DNA from: an uncultured Selenomonadales bacterium
GTDB lineage: Bacteria > Bacillota > Negativicutes > Selenomonadales > Selenomonadaceae
Direction of reading: 5' to 3'
DNA: 56,258 bases
Assembly (NCBI GenBank): GCA_937877565.1
Contig: CALFJB010000022.1
Coordinates: 1 to 56,258, forward strand
Part shown: piece by piece, positions 45,221 to 52,959 of the stretch
Position numbering within the stretch: position 1 is the stretch's first letter
How the letters are laid out: every line of letters begins with the position of its first letter
Notes under the pieces: model-generated
Database searches by the model: none
The model's input: only the letters and a program-made list of their open reading frames with translations
Told to the model about the DNA's origin: nothing
Position numbers and translations under genes: made by a program

Positions 45221-46221
45221 TTTAAATCAATCCTGACGGTTGCGGGCATCCCCATTCGTAAAATATTTTTTTCGTCATTGACGTAAACGCGAATTTCATA
45301 TACAAGCGCGGTTCGCAATTCGTCAGTTTGCACGGTTTTTGGCGTAAATTCTGCAGTTGCCGAAATGTAGCCAATTTGCCCGGTTAAATTTTCGTTTGGA
45401 AATGAATCAATAAAAATTTTCGCAGTTTGCCCTTCAAAAATTTTGCCTAAGTCCGTTTCGTTTATGTAGGCACGTACCCACTTTTTGTCATTGAGGGAAA
45501 TTTTAAAAATTGGCGTGGCAGATGACGCCATATCTCCGACTTCCAACAGTCTGGAGCGAATTACGCCCGCCGTTGGTGAAACTAATTCGTATTGCGTCAA
45601 CAAAAATTCTTGCCGTGCCAATTCGTCGCGCAGAATTTGCAGTTGTCCTTCAGCCTCTTGAATATCTTCGTAGCGCGTACCTGCTACCGCCAAATTGTAA
45701 GCCTGCCGCGCCTCTTCGACTGCTGAATTTTTCCCGACAAAATTTAATCTTGCCGTTTCCAATTCGTCAAGGGTAATTGCGCCGCCGTCCGTCGATTCGT
45801 AAACCTGTTTTATTTTCAAATAGTGTTGCTCGGCAGTGTCAGCCGCAGATTGTGCCGTTTCAACTTTCGCCGCGTATTGTGCAATATCTTCAGGGCGTGT
45901 GCCGTTTTTCAATTTCAGTAAAACAACTTCCTGCGTTTGAATTTGTGATTTTATTTTTGCCATTTGTAATTTTAAATCTCGATTGTCAAGCCGCGCCAAA
46001 ATTTGTCCTGCCTGTACCGCGTCGCCTTCCTCTGCCAAAATTTCTGAAATTCTGTCACTTTGCCTAAACGCCAAATTTACTTCCCGCACGTCTACATTTC
46101 CCGACAATTTTATTTCGTTCGCTTTTTCAGCCTCAACTTTTGCCGAATTGTTGAAGTAAAAAATTCCGCCGCCTATCAGCAACAGTAAAATTACTACTGC
46201 CGCAATTTTTTTCTTTGCCAT
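45217..46221 (-). CDS. ybhG: HlyD-family membrane-fusion protein, YbhG-like
   Basis: This 334-aa protein has a single N-terminal transmembrane anchor (about 5-24, followed by FNNSAKVEAEK), a lipoyl half (VREVNLAFRQSDRISEILAEEGD), a long helical hairpin (about 85-215) and a second lipoyl/beta-barrel part (SPTAGVIRSRLLEVGD). It would bridge the YbhFSR exporter toward the outer membrane. It is first in the operon. Confidence 0.92.
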   Translation of the reverse strand: MAKKKIAAVVILLLLIGGGIFYFNNSAKVEAEKANEIKLSGNVDVREVNLAFRQSDRISEILAEEGDAVQAGQILARLDNRDLKLQMAKIKSQIQTQEVVLLKLKNGTRPEDIAQYAAKVETAQSAADTAEQHYLKIKQVYESTDGGAITLDELETARLNFVGKNSAVEEARQAYNLAVAGTRYEDIQEAEGQLQILRDELARQEFLLTQYELVSPTAGVIRSRLLEVGDMASSATPIFKISLNDKKWVRAYINETDLGKIFEGQTAKIFIDSFPNENLTGQIGYISATAEFTPKTVQTDELRTALVYEIRVYVNDEKNILRMGMPATVRIDLK

Positions 46222-46249
46222 TTTTAACCGCTCCGCTAAAAAATTTTTC

Positions 46250-46259
46250 CTTGTACAAG
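46250..46259. promoter_or_regulatory. Candidate TetR operator
   Basis: A perfect palindrome, CTTGTACAAG, lies just downstream of the predicted -10 and 29 bp before the YbhG-like start. This is a classic repressor position, consistent with autoregulation by the CecR-like gene at the operon end. Confidence 0.45.
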
Positions 46260-46267
46260 TTATTCAA

Positions 46268-46296
46268 ATTTTATCAAATCATAATTTGAAATTCAA
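46268..46296 (-). promoter_or_regulatory. Sigma-70-type promoter for the YbhGFSR-like operon
   Basis: TTGAAT, 17 nt and TAAAAT on the minus strand, about 45 bp upstream of the first gene. Confidence 0.6.
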
Positions 46297-46317
46297 TGAC
46301 TTTGAAAAATTTTCTGC

Positions 46318-46349
46318 AATAAAAAAGCCGCAACCTTATTCGGTTACGG
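46318..46349 (-). terminator. Intrinsic terminator after the SpoIIE phosphatase gene
   Basis: On the minus strand CCGTAACC and GGTTGCGG form the stem around GAATAA, followed by CTTTTTTATT. Confidence 0.8.
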
Positions 46350-46365
46350 GTTCAAATTTTTAAAT

Positions 46366-47985
46366 TTAATTTCGGCGAAGAGCCATCATAGTAATATCGT
46401 CAGATTGTTCAGCCGCGCCAACGTGTTTTGATACGTCAGCTTTTACCGCCGCCAATAAGTCTTTCAAATCTGCGCGACAATTCGTAGCGTTCATAAATTC
46501 TAACAGACGCTCGGAAGTATATTCTTCGTTTTGTTCATTCATTGCCTCGTTTACGCCGTCGGTATATGCAAAAAGTAAATCGCCCTTTTCCAAAATAATT
46601 TCCTGCTGTTGATACGGTACATCTTCCATTCCGCCAAGTACAAAATTTTTCTTGACGTTCAAAAATTCGCAATGATTATCCGCGCTGTGGTAAATAACGG
46701 GTGGATTGTGTCCGCCATTGACATAAATAAATCTGCCGCTGTCAATTTCCAAAACGCCGAAAAATACCGTAACAAACATCATTTCTTCGTTGCCTTGACA
46801 AAGTTGATCATTCGCGCAGGAGACAACCGCCGCGTAGTCGTCAGGAGTTGTAGCGAAGGTTGCAAAATTTTTCAACACAGTTTTTGAGATAACCATAAAC
46901 AACGACGCGGGAATACCTTTGCCGGAAACGTCGGCAACCGTTATAACCAAATGATTTTCATCCAAAAGATAAAAATCGTAAAAATCGCCGCCAACCATTT
47001 TTGCCGCGTTTGTAGTTGCGAAAATCTCAAAATCTTCCCTGCCAAAATTAAAATCGTGCGGCAACATTCCAAGTTGAATATCTTTTGCAACGTTTAATTC
47101 TGTGGCGATTCTTTCTTTGTCAGCCGTAACTTTTGTAAGATTTTTCATATATTCTTGCAGTTCGTCAGTCATTGCATTAAAACAAATTGCAAGATGTTCA
47201 ACTTCGTCGCCGGTTTTAATGTCAATCTTTTTATCCAAGTCGCCGCTTGCAATTTCCCGCACGCCGTCAGAAAGTGTTTTAATTGGAGTTACAACGGTTT
47301 TATTTAGGTACGTGCTGTAGATGAAAATTATCAGAAACGAAATTAGCGCGGTTGCAATAAGCATATCATGCAAATACAATTTACTGAAATAGCGTAAATC
47401 TTCCATTGGTCTGGTTACGCCTAAAATTCCTTTAACTTCGCCCGCAGAATCTTTCATCGGCAACATAACCGTTACAAAACCGTCAACGTTATTCAGCTCA
47501 TCATAAAAAAACTTCGAGACATATTCTTTTTTGTTTTCGTAAATATCTTGGTAGGCTTGTCGATATTCTTCGTTTTCGGTTTCCATTGTATGTCCCGTGA
47601 AAAAATGTGTAGATTTGGCGGTGGAGTTCATGACACTCAAAACAAAGCGTATTTCATTATAATTTTTTTCAACATTGGGCTGGAAAATATATGTAAAAGT
47701 TACGCCTTGCGTGTCAACCAAATTTTGCCATTCTTTCACAAGTTCCATAGTTTCGGGATAAAATTCGCCGTCAGTATCCTTGTCGTTGTATTCGGGAATT
47801 TTTTCAACGTCTGCAAAAGTTATAGCCGTCCGCGCCGTTCTAAGTGCGCTGTCTTCATATTGATCTTTAATCGCAACGGTAAATTCCATATATCCCATAT
47901 AGCTTAGCAAAATACTAAGAATTACTAACGCCATAACAACGTCGAAAATTATTTTTTCGGTAATACTTTTTTTGATTTTCATCAC
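46366..47985 (-). CDS. Membrane sensor PP2C-type phosphatase (HAMP-SpoIIE)
   Basis: The 539-aa protein has transmembrane helices at 13-32 and 208-227 that flank a Cache-like extracytoplasmic sensor (about 40-200). A HAMP linker (228-285) and a SpoIIE/RsbU phosphatase domain (about 310-539) follow, with metal motifs GGDFYDF (333-339), ADVSGKGIPA (351-360) and the late AYTDGVNEAM and QSDDITMM. It should dephosphorylate the STAS protein encoded two genes upstream in response to an external signal. A hairpin separates it from the RsbW-like gene, so its expression level may be lower than that of its partners. Confidence 0.93.
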   Translation of the reverse strand: MMKIKKSITEKIIFDVVMALVILSILLSYMGYMEFTVAIKDQYEDSALRTARTAITFADVEKIPEYNDKDTDGEFYPETMELVKEWQNLVDTQGVTFTYIFQPNVEKNYNEIRFVLSVMNSTAKSTHFFTGHTMETENEEYRQAYQDIYENKKEYVSKFFYDELNNVDGFVTVMLPMKDSAGEVKGILGVTRPMEDLRYFSKLYLHDMLIATALISFLIIFIYSTYLNKTVVTPIKTLSDGVREIASGDLDKKIDIKTGDEVEHLAICFNAMTDELQEYMKNLTKVTADKERIATELNVAKDIQLGMLPHDFNFGREDFEIFATTNAAKMVGGDFYDFYLLDENHLVITVADVSGKGIPASLFMVISKTVLKNFATFATTPDDYAAVVSCANDQLCQGNEEMMFVTVFFGVLEIDSGRFIYVNGGHNPPVIYHSADNHCEFLNVKKNFVLGGMEDVPYQQQEIILEKGDLLFAYTDGVNEAMNEQNEEYTSERLLEFMNATNCRADLKDLLAAVKADVSKHVGAAEQSDDITMMALRRN

Positions 47986-48004
47986 CTCATTTCAAAAAGA
48001 AATT

Positions 48005-48040
48005 TAAAAACCGCCGCCGGAAAATTTTCCGTTGCGGTCG
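48005..48040 (-). terminator. Hairpin between the RsbW-like gene and the phosphatase gene
   Basis: On the minus strand CCGCAACGGAAAA pairs imperfectly with TTTTCCGGCGGCGG, followed by TTTTTAAATT. It could work as a partial terminator within the module. Confidence 0.55.
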
Positions 48041-48045
48041 GTAAA

Positions 48046-48447
48046 CTAAAAATTTTTCTTTATAGTTAAAATATTTTGTCCGTCCTTGCGTTCGTAGGAA
48101 ATTTCATCAACGTTTTTCTTTACCAAAAAGATTCCAAGTCCGCCAATATCTCTATCTTCAATTTCGGCGTTCGTGTCGGGGTCTTCGTGTTCAAGTGGAT
48201 TATAATCAACGCCGCTGTCAATGAAACTGATTGTAATTGACTGATTATCAAATTCCTTGCAGATTGTGACATTTCCAACATTTGGGCGGTAAGCGTAACT
48301 TGCCACATTTACGAAAATTTCTTCAATGACAAGTTCCATTTGCATAATCGTTTTCATTGAGCAATTTTTTTCTTCAAGTGACGAAGTTATAAATTCTGTA
48401 ACTGTTGCCAAATTTTCAACCGTTGCTTCGATTGTCAATTTTTCCAT
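48046..48447 (-). CDS. RsbW-like anti-sigma factor/serine kinase
   Basis: This 133-aa GHKL ATPase of the RsbW/SpoIIAB type has an N-box helix MELVIEEIFVNVASYAY (Asn present), G1 box DSGVDYNPL and G2 box GGLGIFLVKKNVD. Such kinases phosphorylate a STAS antagonist on Ser and sequester a sigma factor or another partner. No sigma-factor gene is adjacent. CTGGAGAAATTGAA precedes the ATG; the STAS gene is 21 bp upstream. Confidence 0.9.
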   Translation of the reverse strand: MEKLTIEATVENLATVTEFITSSLEEKNCSMKTIMQMELVIEEIFVNVASYAYRPNVGNVTICKEFDNQSITISFIDSGVDYNPLEHEDPDTNAEIEDRDIGGLGIFLVKKNVDEISYERKDGQNILTIKKNF

Positions 48448-48468
48448 TTCAATTTCTCCAGTGAAAAA

Positions 48469-48768
48469 TTAATTTTCAATCGTCATTAAATCTGCAAAGC
48501 CTGTCATTTCCAAAACTTCCATAACGGTTTCATCGACGTGGCAAAGTTTCATACTGCCTTGCTTGTTCATACGTTTTTGAGCCATTAAAAGCGCACGAAG
48601 TCCCGCCGACGCAATGTATTTCAAATTTGCGAAGTCAAAAATTAAATCTTTCACGCCGTCAAGTGAGGCGTTAAGTTCGTTTGTAAGCTCCTGCGCGTTT
48701 GAGGCGTCCAATCTGCCAATAATTTGCACTGTTAAAGTTGTGCCGTTGAGTTCCTTTTTAATTTCCAT
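48469..48768 (-). CDS. STAS-domain anti-sigma factor antagonist
   Basis: This 99-aa stand-alone STAS protein (SpoIIAA/RsbV type) has the phosphorylatable Ser in YIASAGLRALL, Ser54 or the neighbouring Ser52-equivalent position. When dephosphorylated by the SpoIIE protein it would bind the RsbW-like kinase and free its target. The ATG at 48768 follows AAAGGAGATTT; in-frame codons further upstream run into repeat copy D and are not used. Confidence 0.9.
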   Translation of the reverse strand: MEIKKELNGTTLTVQIIGRLDASNAQELTNELNASLDGVKDLIFDFANLKYIASAGLRALLMAQKRMNKQGSMKLCHVDETVMEVLEMTGFADLMTIEN

Positions 48769-48798
48769 TTTTAAATCTCCTTTTTTAGTAGTAAGTAG

Positions 48799-49067
48799 AT
48801 GCTGTTGAATAATTTTTTGTAACATATATCAAATTTAATTTTTAAATGTACTTTTCTTTTCCAGAGCATGCGCGGTTGCGTTAGCATGCGCGGTGTGGCG
48901 CGCTCTTTAGCGGCGTGCTCTTTAGCGAAAGGAGCAACGCTCCTACTCGTCGCCTTGCAAGTACCAAAAGAAAGTGCTCTTTATTCCGAATATGATTCAA
49001 TCCTTGAATCAATATTCGGCGGCGGTCATCCGTGACCGCCGTTTTTTTTACTTCTTCAAGACGCCCC
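48799..49067 (+). repeat. Dispersed hairpin repeat, copy D (long form)
   Basis: Near-identical to copy C over about 250 bp: GTTGAATAATTTTTT, GTACTTTTCTTTT, the CATGCGCGGTTGCGTTAGCAT module, two GCTCTTTAG module ends, GTACCAAAAGAAAGTGCTC, and the CCGAATATGATTCA / TGAATCAATATTCGG inverted repeat with a short loop. It lacks the 33-bp loop insertion of copy C. It fills the gap between uvrB and the STAS gene, and its built-in terminator faces opposite to both neighbours. Confidence 0.8.
49020..49049 (+). terminator. Intrinsic terminator inside repeat copy D
   Basis: GGCGGTCA, TCCG, TGACCGCC and GTTTTTTTT on the plus strand. It is antisense to flanking genes, so it is not the uvrB terminator; it may block antisense transcription. 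Confidence 0.65.
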
Positions 49068-49098
49068 AGTAATGATTAGTAAGAAATTTTCTAACTCC

Positions 49099-51081
49099 TT
49101 ACAAGTTATCTTCCAATTTTAGAATAATATCCCGCAATTCGGCGGCGCGTTCAAATTCCAACGCCCTTGACGCCGCTTGCATTTGTGCCGTTAAATTTTT
49201 GATTAAAGTTTTGCGTTGCGGCGCAGTTAATTTTTTCAAAAGTTCGCTTGTCGGCTTTGATTTATTTTTTTCAGATTTTTTAAGCGGCAATTCAATTAAC
49301 GGCGCAACAGGTTTTTCAATCGTCTTTGGCTGAATGTGATTCTTTTTATTGTACGCTTGCTGAATTTTGCGGCGGCGTTCAGTTTCATCAATAGCGCGTT
49401 GCATTGAATCAGTAACATTTTCGGCGTAAAGAATAACTTTGCCGTTAGCATTACGGGCGGCGCGTCCAATAGTTTGAATCAGCGAAGTTGTAGAGCGCAA
49501 AAAACCTTCTTTATCTGCGTTAAGAATGGCAACAAGTGAAACTTCCGGCATATCTAAGCCTTCGCGCAAAAGATTTATTCCAACAAGCACATCGAATTTT
49601 CCGGCGCGTAAGTCGTGAATAATTTCGGCGCGTTCAATCGTTACAACGTCAGAATGTAGATATTTTACACGAATACCAGCATTTTTCAAGTAGTCAGTTA
49701 ATTCTTCAGCAAATTTTTTTGTCAGCGTCGTAACCAAAACTCTTTCATTGACTTTGGCGCGTTGGTTAATTTCTGAAATTAAATCGTCAACTTGATTTTC
49801 AAGCGGGCGAACTTCAACTTCAGGATCAAGTAAACCCGTCGGACGAATAATCTGTTCAACGGTGTTGCCGGATTCTGAAATTTCATATTCGGCGGGCGTC
49901 GCTGAAACATAAATTATCTGCAAAATTTTATTATTAAATTCGTCAAAAGTCAACGGGCGATTATCCCGCGCACTCGGCAATCTGAATCCATTTTCAATCA
50001 GTACGCTTTTTCTTGCCTTGTCTCCGTTGTACATTGCACGAATTTGCGGGATTGTAACGTGCGACTCGTCAATTATAGTTAAAAAATTTTTTGGAAAATA
50101 ATCAATCAAAGTATCAGGCGGCTCGCCTGCGTTTCTGCCCGTCAAGTGGCGTGAATAATTTTCAATCCCAGAACAGTAGCCCATTTCTCGAATCATTTCT
50201 AAATCAAAATTCGTGCGTTGTTCAATTCTTTGTGCCTCAATTAATTTATGTTCAGAATTAAAAAATTCAACTTGTTGCCGCAATTCTTCACGAATATTTT
50301 TTTCAGCGCGTTCAAGGTCTGTTTCATCTGCCACATAGTGAGACGCAGGAAAAATAAAAATCTCATCACGAACGCCCAAAATTTTTCCCGTCAAAATTTC
50401 AAATTCTGTAAGTTTTTCGACTTCATCGCCGAAAAGTTCAATTCTAATGGCGCGTCCGTTGTAACCGGCGGGCGTAACTTCGATAACGTCGCCGCGCACT
50501 CTAAATTTGCCGCGTTCAATTATAATATCGTTTCTTTCGTAGCGAATACCTACAAGCCGCTTTAAAATTTCTTCGCGCAAAATTATTTGTCCCTTGTACA
50601 AATGCAACAACATTTTAAAATAATTTTCCGGCGAACCTAAACCATAAATGCAAGAAACGCTGGCAACTATGATAACGTCATTTCGTTCAAAAAGTGCGCA
50701 GGTTGCAGAATGGCGCATTTGATCTATTTCGTCGTTAATTGAGGCGTCTTTTTCAATGTAAGTATCAGTTGCGGGCAGGTACGCCTCCGGCTGATAATAA
50801 TCGTAGTAGCTGACAAAATAGCCAACGTAATTTTTTGGGAAGAAACTTTTAAATTCGGCGGCAAGTTGCGCGGCAAGCGTTTTATTATGGGCGATAACCA
50901 AAGTTGGACACTGAATTTTTTCAATAACTTTTGCGATTGTGTAAGTTTTGCCCGTACCCGTTGCGCCAAGTAAAACCTGCGCGACAAGTCCATTTTCAAG
51001 ACCTTCAGCAAGATTTTCTATCGCTTGAGGCTGATCGCCCGTCGGCTGAAATGGTGCTACAACTTCAAATTTTCTATCCAT
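49099..51081 (-). CDS. uvrB: Excinuclease ABC subunit B
   Basis: UvrB verifies damage in nucleotide-excision repair. The 660-aa protein has Walker A GATGTGKT, the beta-hairpin YYDYYQPEAYLP, DEXH-type TIIDESHVT, helicase motifs V and VI (LLREGLDMPEV and QTIGRAARN), and a C-terminal UVR motif (ALEFERAAELRDII) that docks UvrC. TTGGAGGGATT precedes the ATG. uvrA and uvrC are not in the window. A CTAA-rich inverted repeat lies just upstream. Confidence 0.97.
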   Translation of the reverse strand: MDRKFEVVAPFQPTGDQPQAIENLAEGLENGLVAQVLLGATGTGKTYTIAKVIEKIQCPTLVIAHNKTLAAQLAAEFKSFFPKNYVGYFVSYYDYYQPEAYLPATDTYIEKDASINDEIDQMRHSATCALFERNDVIIVASVSCIYGLGSPENYFKMLLHLYKGQIILREEILKRLVGIRYERNDIIIERGKFRVRGDVIEVTPAGYNGRAIRIELFGDEVEKLTEFEILTGKILGVRDEIFIFPASHYVADETDLERAEKNIREELRQQVEFFNSEHKLIEAQRIEQRTNFDLEMIREMGYCSGIENYSRHLTGRNAGEPPDTLIDYFPKNFLTIIDESHVTIPQIRAMYNGDKARKSVLIENGFRLPSARDNRPLTFDEFNNKILQIIYVSATPAEYEISESGNTVEQIIRPTGLLDPEVEVRPLENQVDDLISEINQRAKVNERVLVTTLTKKFAEELTDYLKNAGIRVKYLHSDVVTIERAEIIHDLRAGKFDVLVGINLLREGLDMPEVSLVAILNADKEGFLRSTTSLIQTIGRAARNANGKVILYAENVTDSMQRAIDETERRRKIQQAYNKKNHIQPKTIEKPVAPLIELPLKKSEKNKSKPTSELLKKLTAPQRKTLIKNLTAQMQAASRALEFERAAELRDIILKLEDNL

Positions 51082-51089
51082 AATCCCTC

Positions 51090-51250
51090 CAAAAAAATTA
51101 GGTATTAGGTTTTAGATACTAGGTTTTAGGGATTCCCAATATCCAATCGCTAACACCGTGAAAATTAGATTTATTTTTTATTCAAATTCGATAAATGAAC
51201 GCACTTAATTTAACACCTAACACCTAAAACCTAACCGCTAAAACCTAAAA
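51090..51250. repeat. CTAA-rich inverted repeat upstream of uvrB
   Basis: TTAGGTATTAGGTTTTAG with a second AGGTTTTAG (51099-51129) faces CCTAACACCTAAAACCTAACC and CTAAAACCTAA (51213-51248). The arms could pair imperfectly over about 30 bp, with an AT-rich centre. The same unit occurs at 39067 and 23024. Confidence 0.5.
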
Positions 51251-52333
51251 TCAGACTTCTTCAGCCGTCAAAAGTACTTCAACTTTTAAATCTTCCGCTT
51301 TATTCAAGTCGATAAATTTATTTTGCGGCGTCTGTACAATAGGTTGAGAGGTAACTTCATTTGGATCAAGCAAAACAATTTTAGCGCGTTGCCCGTCGCT
51401 TAAACCTACCCAACAATCTTTTAGCGAAGTCCGCAAGTGCCGCATAAACAAAATTCCAAAACGCGGATCCAATTTACCTTTTTGAATATCGCCGTTTAAA
51501 ACTTTAAAAATATCGAAAGGCGAATTTCTTTTAGCGTAGGAACGGTTAGCCGCCATTGCGTCATAAATATCCAGAAAAGCCAAAATTTTGCCGTAGTCGC
51601 TGATTTGTTTGCCTTTCAAATGATTAGGATAGCCTGTGCCGTCAATACGTTCATGATGATGCAGAACGCCCAATAAAACGTTTGGAAATTCTTTCAGCGG
51701 CGTAAATTTCAACATATCGTAGCCGTAATCGACGTGGCGTTGAACTGCCAAAAGTTCATCCGGCTCCAACTTGCCTTTTTTATTCAAAATTGGCTTAGGT
51801 ACTTTAGTTTTTCCAATTTCTGTTAAAATTCCGGACATAACAAGCTCACGCATATTTTGACGTGGATAACGTAACCATTTAGCAAAAAGTCCTGCCAAAA
51901 TTCCAACGTTCGTTGCGTGATGAATTGTATAATCGCCCGTGCGCGTCATATTATGAATTTGTCTGACAGCAATTTTGTTATCGCAAAGTTTATCGAGATT
52001 TTCATTTTCAACAACCGAATCAAGCAGAGGAATATCAAAATCGCCGCCTTGCCCGACCTTGTAAAATAAATCTTGAATTTTTTTGTAAGTGTTTTCGTAA
52101 TTTTCCAGATAATCTGCGTCAATCATGCCGTTTGGATTTGCGATTTTTACGACAGGTTTTTCTTCCACTTCGTCAATGTAGACCGAAAAAATATTATAGC
52201 CAATCAGGCTGTTAATTTTCTTAGCGTTGAGAATTGTATCTTGTTTGAGAATTACCTTGCCGCCGAAATCTTTAACATCGCGCCCGACTTTCATACCGGG
52301 ACGCAAATTATCTACGTCGCAAGACCTTAACAT
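51251..52333 (-). CDS. HD-GYP domain protein with altered HD dyad
   Basis: HD-GYP proteins usually hydrolyse cyclic di-GMP. The 360-aa protein has an N-terminal DUF3391-like part (about 1-60, RPGMKVGRDV) and an HD-GYP domain (about 120-320). The GYP segment is intact (HHERIDGTGYPNHLKG, 226-241), and FLDIYDAM and HVDYGYDML are present. The catalytic dyad position, normally HD before IGK, reads TEIGK at 171-175 (Thr171-Glu172), so the metal centre is probably incomplete. It may be a c-di-GMP receptor or a pseudoenzyme. GGAGGGAAATTTTT precedes the ATG. Confidence 0.88.
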   Translation of the reverse strand: MLRSCDVDNLRPGMKVGRDVKDFGGKVILKQDTILNAKKINSLIGYNIFSVYIDEVEEKPVVKIANPNGMIDADYLENYENTYKKIQDLFYKVGQGGDFDIPLLDSVVENENLDKLCDNKIAVRQIHNMTRTGDYTIHHATNVGILAGLFAKWLRYPRQNMRELVMSGILTEIGKTKVPKPILNKKGKLEPDELLAVQRHVDYGYDMLKFTPLKEFPNVLLGVLHHHERIDGTGYPNHLKGKQISDYGKILAFLDIYDAMAANRSYAKRNSPFDIFKVLNGDIQKGKLDPRFGILFMRHLRTSLKDCWVGLSDGQRAKIVLLDPNEVTSQPIVQTPQNKFIDLNKAEDLKVEVLLTAEEV

Positions 52334-52401
52334 AAAAATTTCCCTCCGTCATTATTTTTCTGAAGATTATATTTGCCGAAAGGATTAATTTTCCTGCAAA
52401 G

Positions 52402-52941
52402 TCAATCTATTCTTTGAATGTCAAAATTACCGGCAGATTTAACAGCAACTGAAATTTTTTCGTCGCTGACTTCGTTATTTCTGTCCATAAAAATTTCGGT
52501 AAAGTTTTTATCAGTGCGGTAAATTGCATTTGTTACGCCGTCGATATTTTTCAGCGCGGCAACAATTTTATTTTGTTCGTCAAGATTGGCGTTGACGTAC
52601 AAAACTTTATAGTCAAGGCGTTCAATCTTGAAAATTACGGGGCGTGTGCCGTCATTGCAACAAGCTATCATTATATGTTCGTCATTAGTCCAGCCGCGCA
52701 TAATTGAGCCGCCTTGCAACGCCGCGTAAACATATCTGCTGAAACAATCCCACGCCTCCGAACAATGTGCCCCTTTGCCTTGCGTCCAAAATGTATCTTC
52801 ATCGCCGTAACGTTCAAAAAGATATTCCGCACCAACTTGATAAAATGGACACGCGCCGGAATTTGGGTCTGCCAAATATTTTTCCTGTAAATCTGGAAAA
52901 ACTTTTTTGTCAATGACTGTCATTTTGCATTTGTATTGCAT
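52402..52941 (-). CDS. TIGR04076-like protein with HMA-like C-terminal domain
   Basis: This 179-aa cytoplasmic protein has an N-terminal part (about 1-112) like the TIGR04076 family: ACPFYQVGAEYLF, a CSEAWDCFSRYVYAAL helix, and MRGWTNDEHIMIACCNDGTRP. Seven Cys in this part could bind metal. Residues about 115-179 have a ferredoxin-like beta-alpha-beta pattern reminiscent of HMA domains but lack CxxC. The 5-prime leader, TTTAGGAGAGATAGAA then ATG, is nearly identical to that of the tcmP gene. It follows the radical SAM gene by 18 bp. Confidence 0.65.
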   Translation of the reverse strand: MQYKCKMTVIDKKVFPDLQEKYLADPNSGACPFYQVGAEYLFERYGDEDTFWTQGKGAHCSEAWDCFSRYVYAALQGGSIMRGWTNDEHIMIACCNDGTRPVIFKIERLDYKVLYVNANLDEQNKIVAALKNIDGVTNAIYRTDKNFTEIFMDRNNEVSDEKISVAVKSAGNFDIQRID

Positions 52942-52959
52942 TTCTATCTCTCCTAAAAT

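Noticed and set aside
44643..45236. 197-codon plus-strand frame opposite the YbhF-like gene
   Set aside because: It is antisense to both Walker motifs of a clear ATPase, with no translation signal.
51090..51250. CRISPR array at the CTAA repeats
   Set aside because: Units are under 10 bp, irregular and without spacers of constant length; no cas genes are nearby.
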